Source: Leucobacter sp. wl10 (lineage in GTDB: Bacteria > Actinomycetota > Actinomycetes > Actinomycetales > Microbacteriaceae). Taken from it: DNA of 64,000 bases. Position 1 is the first letter of the stretch, and each line of letters begins with the position of its first letter. A program made the position numbers and the translations under genes. The stretch spans positions 1 through 64,000 of the forward strand of contig NZ_KZ984005.1 in NCBI RefSeq assembly GCF_003569785.1, read 5' to 3'. This document shows positions 7,016 through 16,111 of the stretch, piece after piece. The notes beneath the pieces were generated by a model. That model searched no databases and had not been told where the DNA came from. It saw only the letters and a list, made by a program, of their open reading frames with translations.

Positions 7016-7088
7016 TGACCCCAACGGGATTCGAACCCGTGCTGCCGCCGTGAAAGGGCGGTGTCCTAGGCCGCTAAACGATGGGGCC
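7016..7088 (-). tRNA. tRNA-Glu (TTC)
   Basis: A 73-nt cloverleaf. The acceptor is GGCCCCA with TGGGGTC and discriminator A, the anticodon loop is CTTTCAC (anticodon TTC), and the T-arm is CGGGTTCGAATCCCG. It is the first tRNA of the minus-strand cluster. Confidence 0.95.
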
Positions 7089-7294
7089 GAAGCGATTGCT
7101 CGCTTGCTACCGAGATGAAATCCTATGCCGAATCTCGCGTTCAGCGCAAATCGGACCGACGAACGCAGAATCTCCGGCGTGTCGCCTGGTGGTGCGCACC
7201 CGAGGAACCGCGGCTGAATTCACAAACCGCCCCGAGTCGTGGCACAGTTGGAGCTGATGAGCTGCGACGGCGCCGCCCATCGACTGGAGGAATC

Positions 7295-9241
7295 ATGGGA
7301 TCGCATCCACTCGATTCGCTGACGGCAGACGAGCTCTCGGCGACCTCTGCCCTGCTGGCCGCAGAGAGGGGCGTGGACGACAGCTGGCGCTACGCGTCGA
7401 TCATCCTTCGCGAACCCCCGAAGGCCGAGGTCAAGGCGTGGAGGGCCGGCGACCCGATCGTGCGACGCTCGCTCGCCGTGCTCTGGAAGAAGCAGAGCAA
7501 CGAGGTCTACGAAGCCGTCGTCAACCTCACGGAGCGCGCGCTCGAGAGCTGGGCGCACGTTCCCGGCGTCACGCCCAACTTCACCGTCGACGAGTATCAC
7601 GACTGCGACGCGACGCTGCGGCGGGATCCCGGAGTCCGGGACGCCCTGGCGCGGCGCGGCGTCGATCCCGAACTCGTGCTCTTCGACCTCTGGACCTACG
7701 GTCACGAGGTGATGCCGGAGCAGTGGCGGGATCGGCGCCTCGGCTGGGTGGACATCTGGAGGCGGGCGCGGCCGGGAGGCAACCCCTACGCCCACCCGGT
7801 CAGCGGCATCAAGGTCGTCGTCGACGTCAACACCATGGAGGTGCTGCAGATCGATGAGGGGCACGACCGCGGTTTCCCAGAGGTCGACGCCGAGTACGCG
7901 CCCGAGCTGCGCGGGATCGAGGAGCGGAAGGATCTCAAGCCGCTCGACATCATCCAGCCCGACGGCGTGTCATTCGAGCTCGACGGCTCGCTGCTGCGCT
8001 GGCAGGACTGGGAGTTCCGCCTCGGCTTCAACTACCGCGAGGGCCCGGTGCTCTACCAGGTGCGCTTCAGGGACGGAGACGAGTACCGCGACATCGCGTA
8101 CCGCATGTCGCTCGCCGAGATGATCGTGCCCTACCGCGACTCGAGCTTCGACCACTACCGCCGCACCGCCTTCGACATCGGCGAGTGGGGCTTCGGTTAC
8201 ATGTGCACCTCGCTCGAGTTCGGCTGCGACTGCCTGGGCGAGATCACCTACCTCGACGGCGTGCTGCCCGACACGAGCGGACAGCCGCGCATCACGAAGA
8301 ACGCGATCTGCCTGCACGAGGAGGACGACGGGGTGCTGTGGAAGCACGTCGACCCGGACGCGGGCACCGAGGTGCGTCGCATGCGGCGCTTCGTGGTCTC
8401 CGTGCACGCGACCGTCGCCAACTACGAGTACCTCGTCTACTGGCGCTTCTACCCCGACGGCAACATCGAGTGCGAGATCCGCGCGACCGGCATCATGGTG
8501 AGCACGCCGATGGAGGAGGACGGCGCCGCGTTCCCCACGGGCACGGTCGTCGACCGCCGCACCTACGCGCCGTACCACCAGCACTTCCTGGTGGCCCGCC
8601 TCGACCTCGACGTCGACGGAGACGCCAACACGGTGGTCGAGTCGGACTCGCTGCCCGCCCCCATCGGCGACGCGAACCCCCTCGGTCTCGACCTCAACAC
8701 GCAGGCCACGGTGATCGCCTCCGAGCGGGAGGCGGGCCGCCCGTACAGTTGGGAGCGGCAGCGCGCGTGGAAGGTGCAGAACCCGGGCCGCCTCAACGCC
8801 TGGGGCGCCCCGACGGCGTACAAGCTCGTACCGAGCGCCTCGTTCCCCGCCATGTTCGACGAGTCGTCGCCGATCCTGCGCCGCAACCCCGTCATCGGCA
8901 ACACGCTGTGGGTGACCAGGCACCACGACAGCGAGAGCTGGCCCGCGGGCGACTACCCCACGCAGTCGAAGAACGACCTCGGCAACGGCATGAGCGCCTG
9001 GATCGCCGACGACGAGAGCCTCGTCGACACCGATGTGGTGCTCTGGTACGTCTTCGGCATCCACCACATCACGCGCAGCGAGGACTGGCCCATCATGCCG
9101 GTCGACAAGGTCTCCTTCACGCTGAAGCCCTTCGGCTTCTTCGATCGCAACCCGTCGCTCGACGCACCGCGCTCCCCCGCGAAGGGGTCGTGCTGCACGG
9201 GAGGATCCTGCGAGTGCGACCGCGGAGCAGGGACTCACTAG
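7295..9241 (+). CDS. Copper amine oxidase (primary-amine oxidase)
   Basis: This enzyme oxidises primary amines such as tyramine, phenethylamine or histamine to aldehyde, ammonia and hydrogen peroxide. At 648 residues it matches bacterial copper amine oxidases. The quinone cofactor precursor is Tyr377 in TVANYEY (consensus T-x-x-N-Y-D/E). The catalytic base is Asp294 in AFDIGEWGFGY. Copper ligands are His428 and His430 in YHQHF, plus one of the His pair at 590-591 in GIHHITRSEDWP. ATG 7295 follows a clear GGAGG; the upstream in-frame ATG at 7115 has none and lies beside the tRNA. An unusual Cys-rich tail (GSCCTGGSCECDRG) ends the protein. There is no signal peptide, so it is cytoplasmic. The gene is monocistronic, with a hairpin after the stop. 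Confidence 0.93.
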   Translation: MGSHPLDSLTADELSATSALLAAERGVDDSWRYASIILREPPKAEVKAWRAGDPIVRRSLAVLWKKQSNEVYEAVVNLTERALESWAHVPGVTPNFTVDEYHDCDATLRRDPGVRDALARRGVDPELVLFDLWTYGHEVMPEQWRDRRLGWVDIWRRARPGGNPYAHPVSGIKVVVDVNTMEVLQIDEGHDRGFPEVDAEYAPELRGIEERKDLKPLDIIQPDGVSFELDGSLLRWQDWEFRLGFNYREGPVLYQVRFRDGDEYRDIAYRMSLAEMIVPYRDSSFDHYRRTAFDIGEWGFGYMCTSLEFGCDCLGEITYLDGVLPDTSGQPRITKNAICLHEEDDGVLWKHVDPDAGTEVRRMRRFVVSVHATVANYEYLVYWRFYPDGNIECEIRATGIMVSTPMEEDGAAFPTGTVVDRRTYAPYHQHFLVARLDLDVDGDANTVVESDSLPAPIGDANPLGLDLNTQATVIASEREAGRPYSWERQRAWKVQNPGRLNAWGAPTAYKLVPSASFPAMFDESSPILRRNPVIGNTLWVTRHHDSESWPAGDYPTQSKNDLGNGMSAWIADDESLVDTDVVLWYVFGIHHITRSEDWPIMPVDKVSFTLKPFGFFDRNPSLDAPRSPAKGSCCTGGSCECDRGAGTH

Positions 9242-9250
9242 CGTCGCGCC

Positions 9251-9274
9251 GCAGGGGGCGTCAACTCCCCCTGC
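9251..9274. terminator. Hairpin between convergent genes
   Basis: GCAGGGGG (9251-9258) and CCCCCTGC (9267-9274) form an 8-bp stem with an 8-nt loop, starting 10 bases after the amine oxidase stop. There is no U-tract on either strand. It sits between convergent genes and may serve both. Confidence 0.5.
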
Positions 9275-9310
9275 TCCCTCCGACGCACGCGGGTCGGGAT
9301 CCGGTACCGC

Positions 9311-9595
9311 TCAGCCGCCGAGCGCGCGCTGCACCCGGCTCAGTGAGATGTTCTCGTGCAGCATCGTGCCCGAGCTCGTGCGCTGCTCGAAGCGATAGCC
9401 CATCCTGCCCTGGCAGAGCATGCCGATGAGGTACGGCTCCTCGGCGTTCCACATGATCCAGGTGGGCTGCCCGTAGGCGTTCTCGCCGAGAAAGGTGATC
9501 TCGATGTCGCGGCCGCCGATGCGCTGCACGCTCGGTGTCAGCGTCTCGCGCGTCAGGGCCACGCTGCCGTTACCCGCCTGCTGCATCTCACTCAT
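9311..9595 (-). CDS. Conserved hypothetical small protein
   Basis: A 94-residue soluble protein of unrecognised family. It has a predicted beta-rich middle (GRDIEITFLGENAYGQPTWI, then EEPYLIGMLC) and a C-terminal helix. There is no signal peptide or membrane segment. Normal codon use and an ordinary length support it as a real gene. The ATG at 9595 is the only reasonable start. It stands alone, convergent with the amine oxidase and about 65 bases upstream of the M18 peptidase stop. No function is proposed. Confidence 0.6.
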   Translation of the reverse strand: MSEMQQAGNGSVALTRETLTPSVQRIGGRDIEITFLGENAYGQPTWIMWNAEEPYLIGMLCQGRMGYRFEQRTSSGTMLHENISLSRVQRALGG

Positions 9596-9660
9596 AGCAC
9601 GATCCTAGCGAACAGCGGCACGATTCGGACAGCGCACCCCCGGAACGGTCGAGAACGCGC

Positions 9661-11007
9661 TCACGCGAAGAACGCCCCGATGGCCCGGGCGAGACCGTGC
9701 AGGTCGTCCACGTGGGCCAGCTCGCGCGCCGAGTGCATCGACAGCAGCGGCACCCCCACGTCGACGGTCCGGATGCCGAGCCGCGTCGCGGTGAGCGGGC
9801 CGATGGTGGAACCGCACGGCACCGTGTTGTTCGAGACGAACTCCTGCGTGGCCACGCCGGCGACCTCGCAGACGCCGCGCCACAGCGCCGCGCCGTGCGC
9901 GTCGCTGGCGTAGCGCTGGTTCGCGTTGACCTTCAGCATCGGCCCGCGACCCGCCAGCGGCCGCACGCGGGGATCGTGCTTCTCGGGGTAGTTGGGGTGC
10001 ACCGAGTGCCCGGCGTCGGCTGAGAGGCACCAGGACCGGGCGTTCGCCCGGGCCGCGTCCTCCGCGCTCGCCCCGAGGCCCGCCCGGATCCGGCCCAGCA
10101 CGTCGGAGAGGAACGGCCCGGAGGCTCCGGATCGGGTGCCCGAGCCCAGCTCCTCGTGGTCGAAGGCCGCGAGCACCGCGATGGTGCCGGGCGCCGGCTC
10201 GCTCTCGATCAGCGCGACGAGCCCCGCGAAGGTCGAGCTGAGGTTGTCGAGGCGCGGGGACGCGAAGAGGTCCGCCCGCGCGCCGATGCGCTGCGGGTAC
10301 TGCGTGTCGTACAGGCGCACGTCGGCGCCCACGACGTCACCGGGCGGGATCCCGCCGTCCGTGGACGACGCGGCGGCGCCACCGCCCCGCGGCGGCGAGA
10401 CCTCCCGGGCGAGCAGCTCGAGCACCGACACGCCCTCGGCGCCCGCGGCCAGCACGGGCTGCACGTGGCGCTGCCGGTCGAGCACGAGCCCCGTGTTCGC
10501 CTCGCGATCGAGGTGGATCGCGAGCTGCGGGATCCGCGCCACGGCCGCCGTGCGCACCAGATGCTCGGCACCGTCTCGCGTCACGAAGCGCCCGGCGAAG
10601 CCGAGGTCGCGGTCGAGCCAGGAGTTGATGAGCGGGCCGCCGTACACCTCCACCCCGGCCTGCGCCCAGCCGTCGGCGGTGAAGTCGGGTCGCGGCTTGA
10701 GCGCGAAACCGGGCGAGTCGGTGTGCGCTCCCAGCACGCGCACGGGGCTCGTCGCGTCGACGCCCTCCCCCGCGCGCCAGGCGATCAGCGCGCCGTCGCG
10801 CACCACGAAACCGCGGGATCCGGATCGCACCGGTGCCCACGCCTCGGTCTCGTCGTGCGCCTCGAATCCGGTGGCGGCGAGCGCCCCTGCGAGCGCACCG
10901 GCCGCATGGTACGAACTCGGCGCCGACGCCACGAAGTCGGCGAAGTCGTCGATGTAGGCGTCGAGATCCGCCAGCAGGCTCCGCGCGCCCGGGCGCCGCT
11001 GCTCCAT
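9661..11007 (-). CDS. M18-family metallo-aminopeptidase
   Basis: This 448-residue zinc aminopeptidase removes acidic or neutral N-terminal residues from peptides in the cytoplasm. Metal-site motifs of M18 are present in order: GAHTDSPGF (about residue 90), SPRLDNLSS (about 250), AAFDHEELGSGT (about 283), SADAGHSVHPNY (about 337) and VGVPLLSMHSARE (about 418). Each contributes His, Asp or Glu ligands. The ATG at 11007 overlaps the pepA stop by one base (TGATG), so the two aminopeptidases are translationally coupled. The frame is open far upstream, but that part is a shadow of pepA. The gene ends without an obvious terminator hairpin. Confidence 0.9.
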   Translation of the reverse strand: MEQRRPGARSLLADLDAYIDDFADFVASAPSSYHAAGALAGALAATGFEAHDETEAWAPVRSGSRGFVVRDGALIAWRAGEGVDATSPVRVLGAHTDSPGFALKPRPDFTADGWAQAGVEVYGGPLINSWLDRDLGFAGRFVTRDGAEHLVRTAAVARIPQLAIHLDREANTGLVLDRQRHVQPVLAAGAEGVSVLELLAREVSPPRGGGAAASSTDGGIPPGDVVGADVRLYDTQYPQRIGARADLFASPRLDNLSSTFAGLVALIESEPAPGTIAVLAAFDHEELGSGTRSGASGPFLSDVLGRIRAGLGASAEDAARANARSWCLSADAGHSVHPNYPEKHDPRVRPLAGRGPMLKVNANQRYASDAHGAALWRGVCEVAGVATQEFVSNNTVPCGSTIGPLTATRLGIRTVDVGVPLLSMHSARELAHVDDLHGLARAIGAFFA

Positions 11008-12584
11008 CAGCACGGCTCCGAGTCCTCCGCAGTCTCGCCCGCCTCGGTGTCGGCCTCCTCGACGCGCGGCTTCTCGAACGCGGCCGCGAATTCTGCCAGC
11101 AGCCGAGCACCGAAACCGGTCGACCCGGCCGAGCGCCAGAGGTCGTCGCTCTCGGCCTGCATGGTGCCCGCGATGTCGAGGTGCCCCCACGGGGTACCGT
11201 CCACGAACTCGCCCAGGAACAGCGCCGCGAGGATCACGCCCGCGTACTGCCCGCCGATGTTCGAGAGATCGGCCGTGCTCGACTTGAGCTGATCGCGGTA
11301 GCGGTGGTCGAGCGGGAAGCGCCAGATGTTCTCGTCGGTCGCCTCGGCGGCGGCCTCGAGCTGTGCGGCGACGGCGTCGTTGTTCGCGAGCATCGCGGCG
11401 GTGCGGGTGCCGAGCGCCATCATCGCCGCGCCCGTGAGGGTGGCGATGTCGACGATCGCGTCGGGGCGCCGATCCGCGACGGAGTCGTCCTCGGTCGCGA
11501 GCACGAGCCCGTCGGCCATGACGAGGCGGCCCTCGGCGTCGGTGTTCTTCACCTCGACGGTCTTGCCGCCGCGAATCGTGAGCACGTCGCCCAATTTGGT
11601 CGCGCTGCCCGACGGCATGTTGTCGGTGCACATCAGCCAGCCCGTCACCGCGGTCGCGACGCCGAGCTCGCGCAGCGCGGTCATCGACGAGAACACGGCG
11701 GCGGCGCCCATCATGTCGAACTTCATGGCGGCGTGCATGGCGTTCGACGGCTTGAGGCTGATGCCGCCCGAGTCGTACATGATGCCCTTGCCGATGAGGG
11801 CGAGGTGCCCGTCGGGGTCGGCGGGCCGGTACGAGACCTTGATCATGCGCGGCTCCTCCACGCTGCCGGCGTTCACGCCCAGCAGGCCGCCCGCGCCGAG
11901 CTCGATGAGCGCCTGGCGGTCGAAGACCTTGGCCTCGAGCCCGAACTCGGGGGCGAGGCGCTCGATCACCTCGGCGAACTTGACGGCGCTGAGGTGCCGC
12001 GGCGGGGTGTTGGCGAGATCCCGGGCGAGCGCGGCGGTGCGGGCGAGCACGAGGCCCCGCTCGACGCCGAACTCGGCCGCCTCGGCGTGCTCCTCGGCGA
12101 TCTGCAGCATGAGCTCGTCGAGAGCCACGGTGCTCGGGTCGCCCTTCAGCGCGTCGTAGCGGTAGCGGGCGAGCACGGCGCCCTCGATCGCGGCCTGCAC
12201 GGCGATGCCGGCGTCCCAGTCGCCGGAGGCCAGGAGATCGGTGAGGTCCACCGCGAGGCTCCCCGCCTCGCGAGCCGCACGCGCGAACGCCGCCACGGCG
12301 TCGCGCAGCTGGGCGTCGGTCTCGATACCCTTCTCGCCGGTGCCGACGAGCACGCGCAGCGGCGCGCCGGGCAGCAGCAGCGTCTGGTTCGCGGCGCCGG
12401 TGAAGCCGGCCGCGGCGAGCGCCTCGCGCCCGATCCGGGAGGCCCCGCCCGGGAGCTCGCCCTCCGAGGCGACGAACACGGCGGTCGCACCGGGACCCTC
12501 GGGGGGCCGGTGCGAGACGCTGACGCGCGTGGAGCGCTCGAGCGAAGGAACGGGATCGAAAGCGGGATCAATCACAACGGTCAT
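11007..12584 (-). CDS. pepA: Leucyl aminopeptidase (M17, PepA)
   Basis: This 525-residue M17 aminopeptidase, a dinuclear metal enzyme normally hexameric in the cytoplasm, releases N-terminal residues with a leucine preference. It has the family core: GKGIMYDSGGISLKP with the metal-binding Lys and Asp, MKFDMMGAA, and the signature NTDAEGRLVMAD. The divergent N-terminal domain ends near residue 170, and the catalytic domain follows from ARDLANTPP onward. The length is normal. A short acidic tail (ADTEAGETAEDSE) closes the protein. Its stop overlaps the start of the M18 gene, making a two-gene peptidase operon for peptide turnover. Confidence 0.93.
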   Translation of the reverse strand: MTVVIDPAFDPVPSLERSTRVSVSHRPPEGPGATAVFVASEGELPGGASRIGREALAAAGFTGAANQTLLLPGAPLRVLVGTGEKGIETDAQLRDAVAAFARAAREAGSLAVDLTDLLASGDWDAGIAVQAAIEGAVLARYRYDALKGDPSTVALDELMLQIAEEHAEAAEFGVERGLVLARTAALARDLANTPPRHLSAVKFAEVIERLAPEFGLEAKVFDRQALIELGAGGLLGVNAGSVEEPRMIKVSYRPADPDGHLALIGKGIMYDSGGISLKPSNAMHAAMKFDMMGAAAVFSSMTALRELGVATAVTGWLMCTDNMPSGSATKLGDVLTIRGGKTVEVKNTDAEGRLVMADGLVLATEDDSVADRRPDAIVDIATLTGAAMMALGTRTAAMLANNDAVAAQLEAAAEATDENIWRFPLDHRYRDQLKSSTADLSNIGGQYAGVILAALFLGEFVDGTPWGHLDIAGTMQAESDDLWRSAGSTGFGARLLAEFAAAFEKPRVEEADTEAGETAEDSEPC

Positions 12585-12654
12585 GGATCCAACCCTATCC
12601 CGCCCGGGCCGCGGGCGGCCCGGAGCCTGACGAGCGCGGACCGGCCCGTCGGGT

Positions 12655-14055
12655 TCAGTCCACGGCGAGCGCCGCCACGGGCGAGACCCGGATCGCGCGC
12701 CGCGCCGGGGCCGCCGCCGCGACGAGCGCGAGCAGCGCCCCGAACACCGCCACCCCGGCGAGGATCGGCCACGGGATCGAGGGCGCCATGAGCCCGGCCT
12801 GCGACCCCATCAGCGACTGCGCGGCGGCCCAGCCGTAGAACACGCCGAGCAGCAGCCCGAAGCCGAGCGCGGTCAGCGTCATCTGCGCGCTCTCGGCGAC
12901 GACCATGCCCCGCACCTGGCCGCCCGTGAAGCCGAGCGCTCGCAGCAGGCCCAGCTCGCGCGTGCGCTGCAGCACCCCGAGCGAGAGGGTGTTGACCATG
13001 CCGACGGCGGCGATCACGGCCGAGAAGCCGACGAGCCCGGTGAAGATCGCCGTGGTGACGGCGAGGGTCTCGGTGAGCGTGGCCTCGAGCTCGGGATCGT
13101 TCGCGAACGCCTGCAGAGCCATCGTCTCGTAGCTCGCGAGGGCGACCGCGAACATGGTCACGAGCGTGACCCCGATCACGAGGCCGATCGTCGCGCGGGA
13201 GCTGCGCTCCGGGAAGCGCACGGAGTTCGCCGCCGCCAGACGGCCCGCGGGGGTCTTCCCGAGCAGGCGCCCCGAGAGGCCGAGCAGCGGCGGCATCACG
13301 ATGTGCGCGCCGATGGCGATGCCGGTGAAGGAGAAGAGGCCCCCGAAGAAGGCGACGAAGAGTCCGAGCGGCGACACGAGGCCGAGCGCGATCCCGAGCG
13401 CGAGCAGCACGGCCCCGAGGACGAGGAGGATGACGGCCCATACGGTGCGCGCGGGGCGGCGGCGCGCGGCCTCGGGGCTGAGCTCGACGGCCGCGCCCGT
13501 CGCGGCGATGGGCGAGACGGTGCCGACGCGACGCGATCCCGACCACGCGGCGGCCCAGGTCGTGAGCGCGACGGCCGCGACCGCGACGAGCGCGAGCGGG
13601 TGGAACAGCGGGTAGTCGCGGCCCTCGGGCAGCCACCCGAGCCGCGGCCCCCAGGCGACGACGGCGGCGCAGAGGGCCATCGCGAGCCCGAACCCGGCGC
13701 CCGCACCGAGCGCTCCCATCGCGAGCCCCTCGGCCGCGACCCTGGCGCGCACGCGCGTCGCCGTCGCCCCGACGAGCCTGAGCAGCGCGATGGTGCGCGT
13801 GCGCCCCGCGATGATCGTCGAGAAGGTGTTCGCCGTGACGATCGCTCCAACATAGAAGGCGATCAGGATGAAGACGAGCGCCACCATCATGAGCACGAGC
13901 CAGAACGTGCCGCTCGACTCCTGCAGCGCCGGGTCGATCGACGCGGTGAGTATCCCGGTGAACAGGATGAGCGTCACCGCGAAGAGCGACGACAGCGCCG
14001 AGACGACGATGGTGGCGGCGTGCTCGCGGATCCGCCCGCCCGCACCCGCGCTCAT
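12655..14055 (-). CDS. FtsX/MacB-type ABC transporter permease
   Basis: This 466-residue integral membrane permease carries the FtsX-like fold. The N-terminal membrane helix (about 13-35) and a second one near 45-70 are followed by further helices. The C-terminal FtsX domain holds the typical VGMVNTLSLGVLQRTRELGLLRALG segment in two parts, starting near residue 345, and ends with ARRAIRVSPVAALA. ATG 14055 overlaps the stop of the ATPase gene (ATGA). The much longer upstream frame is a shadow. With its partner it forms a MacB-like exporter or lipoprotein-release machine; the substrate is unknown. No separate periplasmic adaptor gene is adjacent. Confidence 0.88.
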   Translation of the reverse strand: MSAGAGGRIREHAATIVVSALSSLFAVTLILFTGILTASIDPALQESSGTFWLVLMMVALVFILIAFYVGAIVTANTFSTIIAGRTRTIALLRLVGATATRVRARVAAEGLAMGALGAGAGFGLAMALCAAVVAWGPRLGWLPEGRDYPLFHPLALVAVAAVALTTWAAAWSGSRRVGTVSPIAATGAAVELSPEAARRRPARTVWAVILLVLGAVLLALGIALGLVSPLGLFVAFFGGLFSFTGIAIGAHIVMPPLLGLSGRLLGKTPAGRLAAANSVRFPERSSRATIGLVIGVTLVTMFAVALASYETMALQAFANDPELEATLTETLAVTTAIFTGLVGFSAVIAAVGMVNTLSLGVLQRTRELGLLRALGFTGGQVRGMVVAESAQMTLTALGFGLLLGVFYGWAAAQSLMGSQAGLMAPSIPWPILAGVAVFGALLALVAAAAPARRAIRVSPVAALAVD

Positions 14056-14816
14056 GCCGCGGCGCTCTCGAGATTCAGCATCGTCTCGGAGATCTGCTCG
14101 GGCCGCATGGGTCCGCGGTCGGAGATGATGCGGCCATCGGCGAGGAACAGGATGCGGTCGGCGTAGCTCGCCGCGACGGGATCGTGGGTGACCATCGCGA
14201 TGCTCTGCCCGCGCTCGACCACCGCCGAGCGCAGCAGGCCCAGCACCTCGCGGCCGGTGCGGGAGTCGAGGGCGCCTGTGGGCTCGTCGGCGAAGACGAC
14301 GTCGGGCCGGGTGGCCAGTGCGCGCGCGATCGCCACCCGCTGCTGCTGCCCGCCGGAGAGCTCGTGGGGGCGATGAGCGGTGCGCCCGGTGAGGCCGAGC
14401 GTCTCGACGAGCGCGTCGATCCGGGCCCGCTCGTCCGGCGACGGCTTGCGGCCGTCGAGCTCGAACGGCAGCCGCACATTGCCCATCGCGTCGAGCGTGG
14501 GCACGAGGTTGAACGACTGGAACACGAAGCCGATGCGGCGCCTGCGCAGCTTGGTCAGCGCCGCGTCGCCGAGGTTCGTGATCTCGTCGTCGCCGAGCCA
14601 GACGCGCCCCTCGCTGGCGCTGTCGAGACCGGCCATGACGTGCATCAGCGTCGACTTGCCAGATCCAGACGGGCCCATGATGGCCGTGAACTGGCCGCGC
14701 CTGATGCCGATCGAGACGTCGTCGAGGGCGGTGACGCGGTGGGCGCCGTCGCCGTAGTGCTTGCTGAGGTGAGCGACGCGCGCCACCAGTCCCATTTCGC
14801 TCGGTTGAATCTCCAT
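14052..14816 (-). CDS. ABC transporter ATP-binding protein (MacB/LolD type)
   Basis: This 254-residue ATPase energises the coupled FtsX-type permease. Walker A is GPSGSGKST (about residue 43), the signature is LSGGQQQR (about 150), Walker B is DVVFADEPTGALD (about 170) and the H-loop is MVTHDP. The PTGALDS variant after Walker B is typical of the MacB/LolD/FtsE branch. The ATG at 14816 is used; a second ATG seven codons later is possible. The gene is divergent from the flavin oxidoreductase, leaving about 140 bases that must contain both promoters. Confidence 0.92.
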   Translation of the reverse strand: MEIQPSEMGLVARVAHLSKHYGDGAHRVTALDDVSIGIRRGQFTAIMGPSGSGKSTLMHVMAGLDSASEGRVWLGDDEITNLGDAALTKLRRRRIGFVFQSFNLVPTLDAMGNVRLPFELDGRKPSPDERARIDALVETLGLTGRTAHRPHELSGGQQQRVAIARALATRPDVVFADEPTGALDSRTGREVLGLLRSAVVERGQSIAMVTHDPVAASYADRILFLADGRIISDRGPMRPEQISETMLNLESAAA

Positions 14817-14959
14817 GCTTCGACGCTACGGCCCGGGACCGGACCGGCGGATCGCGCTCCGGTACCGCCCGCATGGTCCCTGGGTACCGTCCCGCGCGGC
14901 CGCGCCCGGGCGATTTATATGCATGGGAATACAATTTGGGCAGCGATGTTGCACCCGGC

Positions 14960-16018
14960 ATGAAAGCGTTCGGATTCCTCTCCTTCGGCCACTACGGCCC
15001 CGTGCCCGGGTCGCGCGTGCGCACCGCGGGCGACATGCTGCGCCAGACCATCGAGCTCGCGGAGGGCGCCGACGAGATCGGCGTCAACGGCGCTTACGTG
15101 CGGGTGCACCACTTCGCGCGCCAGGCGGCCTCGCCCATCCCGCTGCTCACCGCCATGGCCGCACGGACGAAGCGCATCGAGGTGGGCACCGGTGTGATCG
15201 ACATGCGCTACGAGAACCCGCTCTACTTCGCCGAGGAGGCCGCCGCGCTCGACCTCATCGCCGACGGGCGCGTGGCGCTCGGCGTGAGCCGGGGGTCCCC
15301 CGAGACCGCGCTGCGCGGCTACGAGGCGTTCGGCTACACCGGATCCGAGGATCCGCGCGGGTCCGATATCGCCCGCGAGAAGTTCGAGCTCTTCCTGCGC
15401 GCGATCGACGGCGAGCCGCTCGTCGCGAGCGATCCCCAGATGGCGCCTCCGGGCCGTCTCGCGATCGAACCGCGATCCCCCGGGCTGCGCGACCGTATCT
15501 GGTGGGGAGCCGGATCCCGCCCCACGGCCGAGGAGACCGGCCGCAAGGGCCTGAACCTCATGAGTTCCACACTGCTCACCGAGGCTACGGGCGAGCCGTT
15601 CCACGTGCTGCAGCGCGAGCAGATCGACCGGTTCCGTGCGGCGTACCGGGAGGCGGGGCACACCGGAACGCCGCGCGCCTCCGTGAGCCGGAGCGTGTTC
15701 CCCATCGTGAGCGAGCAGGACGAGATGTACTTCGGCGTGCGCGGTCGCGACGGGCAGGATCAGATCGGGATCATCGACGGTCTGCGCTCCACGTTCGGCA
15801 AGACCTACGCGGACACGCCGGAGCGCCTCGTCGAGCAGCTCAGGGCCGACGAGGCCGTCATGTCGGCCGACACGCTCATGCTCACGATCCCGAACACCCT
15901 CGGCCCCGAGTACAACCTGCACATCCTGGAGTCGTTCGCGAAGCACGTCGCGCCCGCGCTGGGCTGGAAGCCGAACACGGAGGGGCCGGTCGCCGGCGAG
16001 GCGATCTCGCCGGTCTGA
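14960..16018 (+). CDS. LLM-class (luciferase-like) flavin-dependent oxidoreductase
   Basis: This 352-residue protein belongs to the bacterial-luciferase-like TIM-barrel family. It uses FMN or F420 supplied by a separate reductase. Supporting features are the N-terminal strand MKAFGFLSFGHYG, the AEGADEIGVNGAYVRVHHF segment, IEVGTGVIDMRYENPL, and the conserved RVALGVSRGSPE loop. ATG 14960 starts directly at the first barrel strand; the 29 codons upstream are in frame but cross the promoter region. A TACAAT box lies about 30 bases before the start. The substrate cannot be told. The gene appears monocistronic. Confidence 0.88.
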   Translation: MKAFGFLSFGHYGPVPGSRVRTAGDMLRQTIELAEGADEIGVNGAYVRVHHFARQAASPIPLLTAMAARTKRIEVGTGVIDMRYENPLYFAEEAAALDLIADGRVALGVSRGSPETALRGYEAFGYTGSEDPRGSDIAREKFELFLRAIDGEPLVASDPQMAPPGRLAIEPRSPGLRDRIWWGAGSRPTAEETGRKGLNLMSSTLLTEATGEPFHVLQREQIDRFRAAYREAGHTGTPRASVSRSVFPIVSEQDEMYFGVRGRDGQDQIGIIDGLRSTFGKTYADTPERLVEQLRADEAVMSADTLMLTIPNTLGPEYNLHILESFAKHVAPALGWKPNTEGPVAGEAISPV

Positions 16019-16111
16019 TTTCTCGGCCCGGACGCCCGTTGCTACTCTGAGTCAGTTGCGCACCACTCGATCGAGACGGTACGCGGATACAGCAAGACAT
16101 CAGGGTAGGGT

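Noticed and set aside
7970-9238. Long antisense frame opposite the copper amine oxidase
   Set aside because: His/Val/Arg-rich low-quality translation, typical of high-GC antisense shadows; the plus strand encodes a complete enzyme with catalytic motifs.
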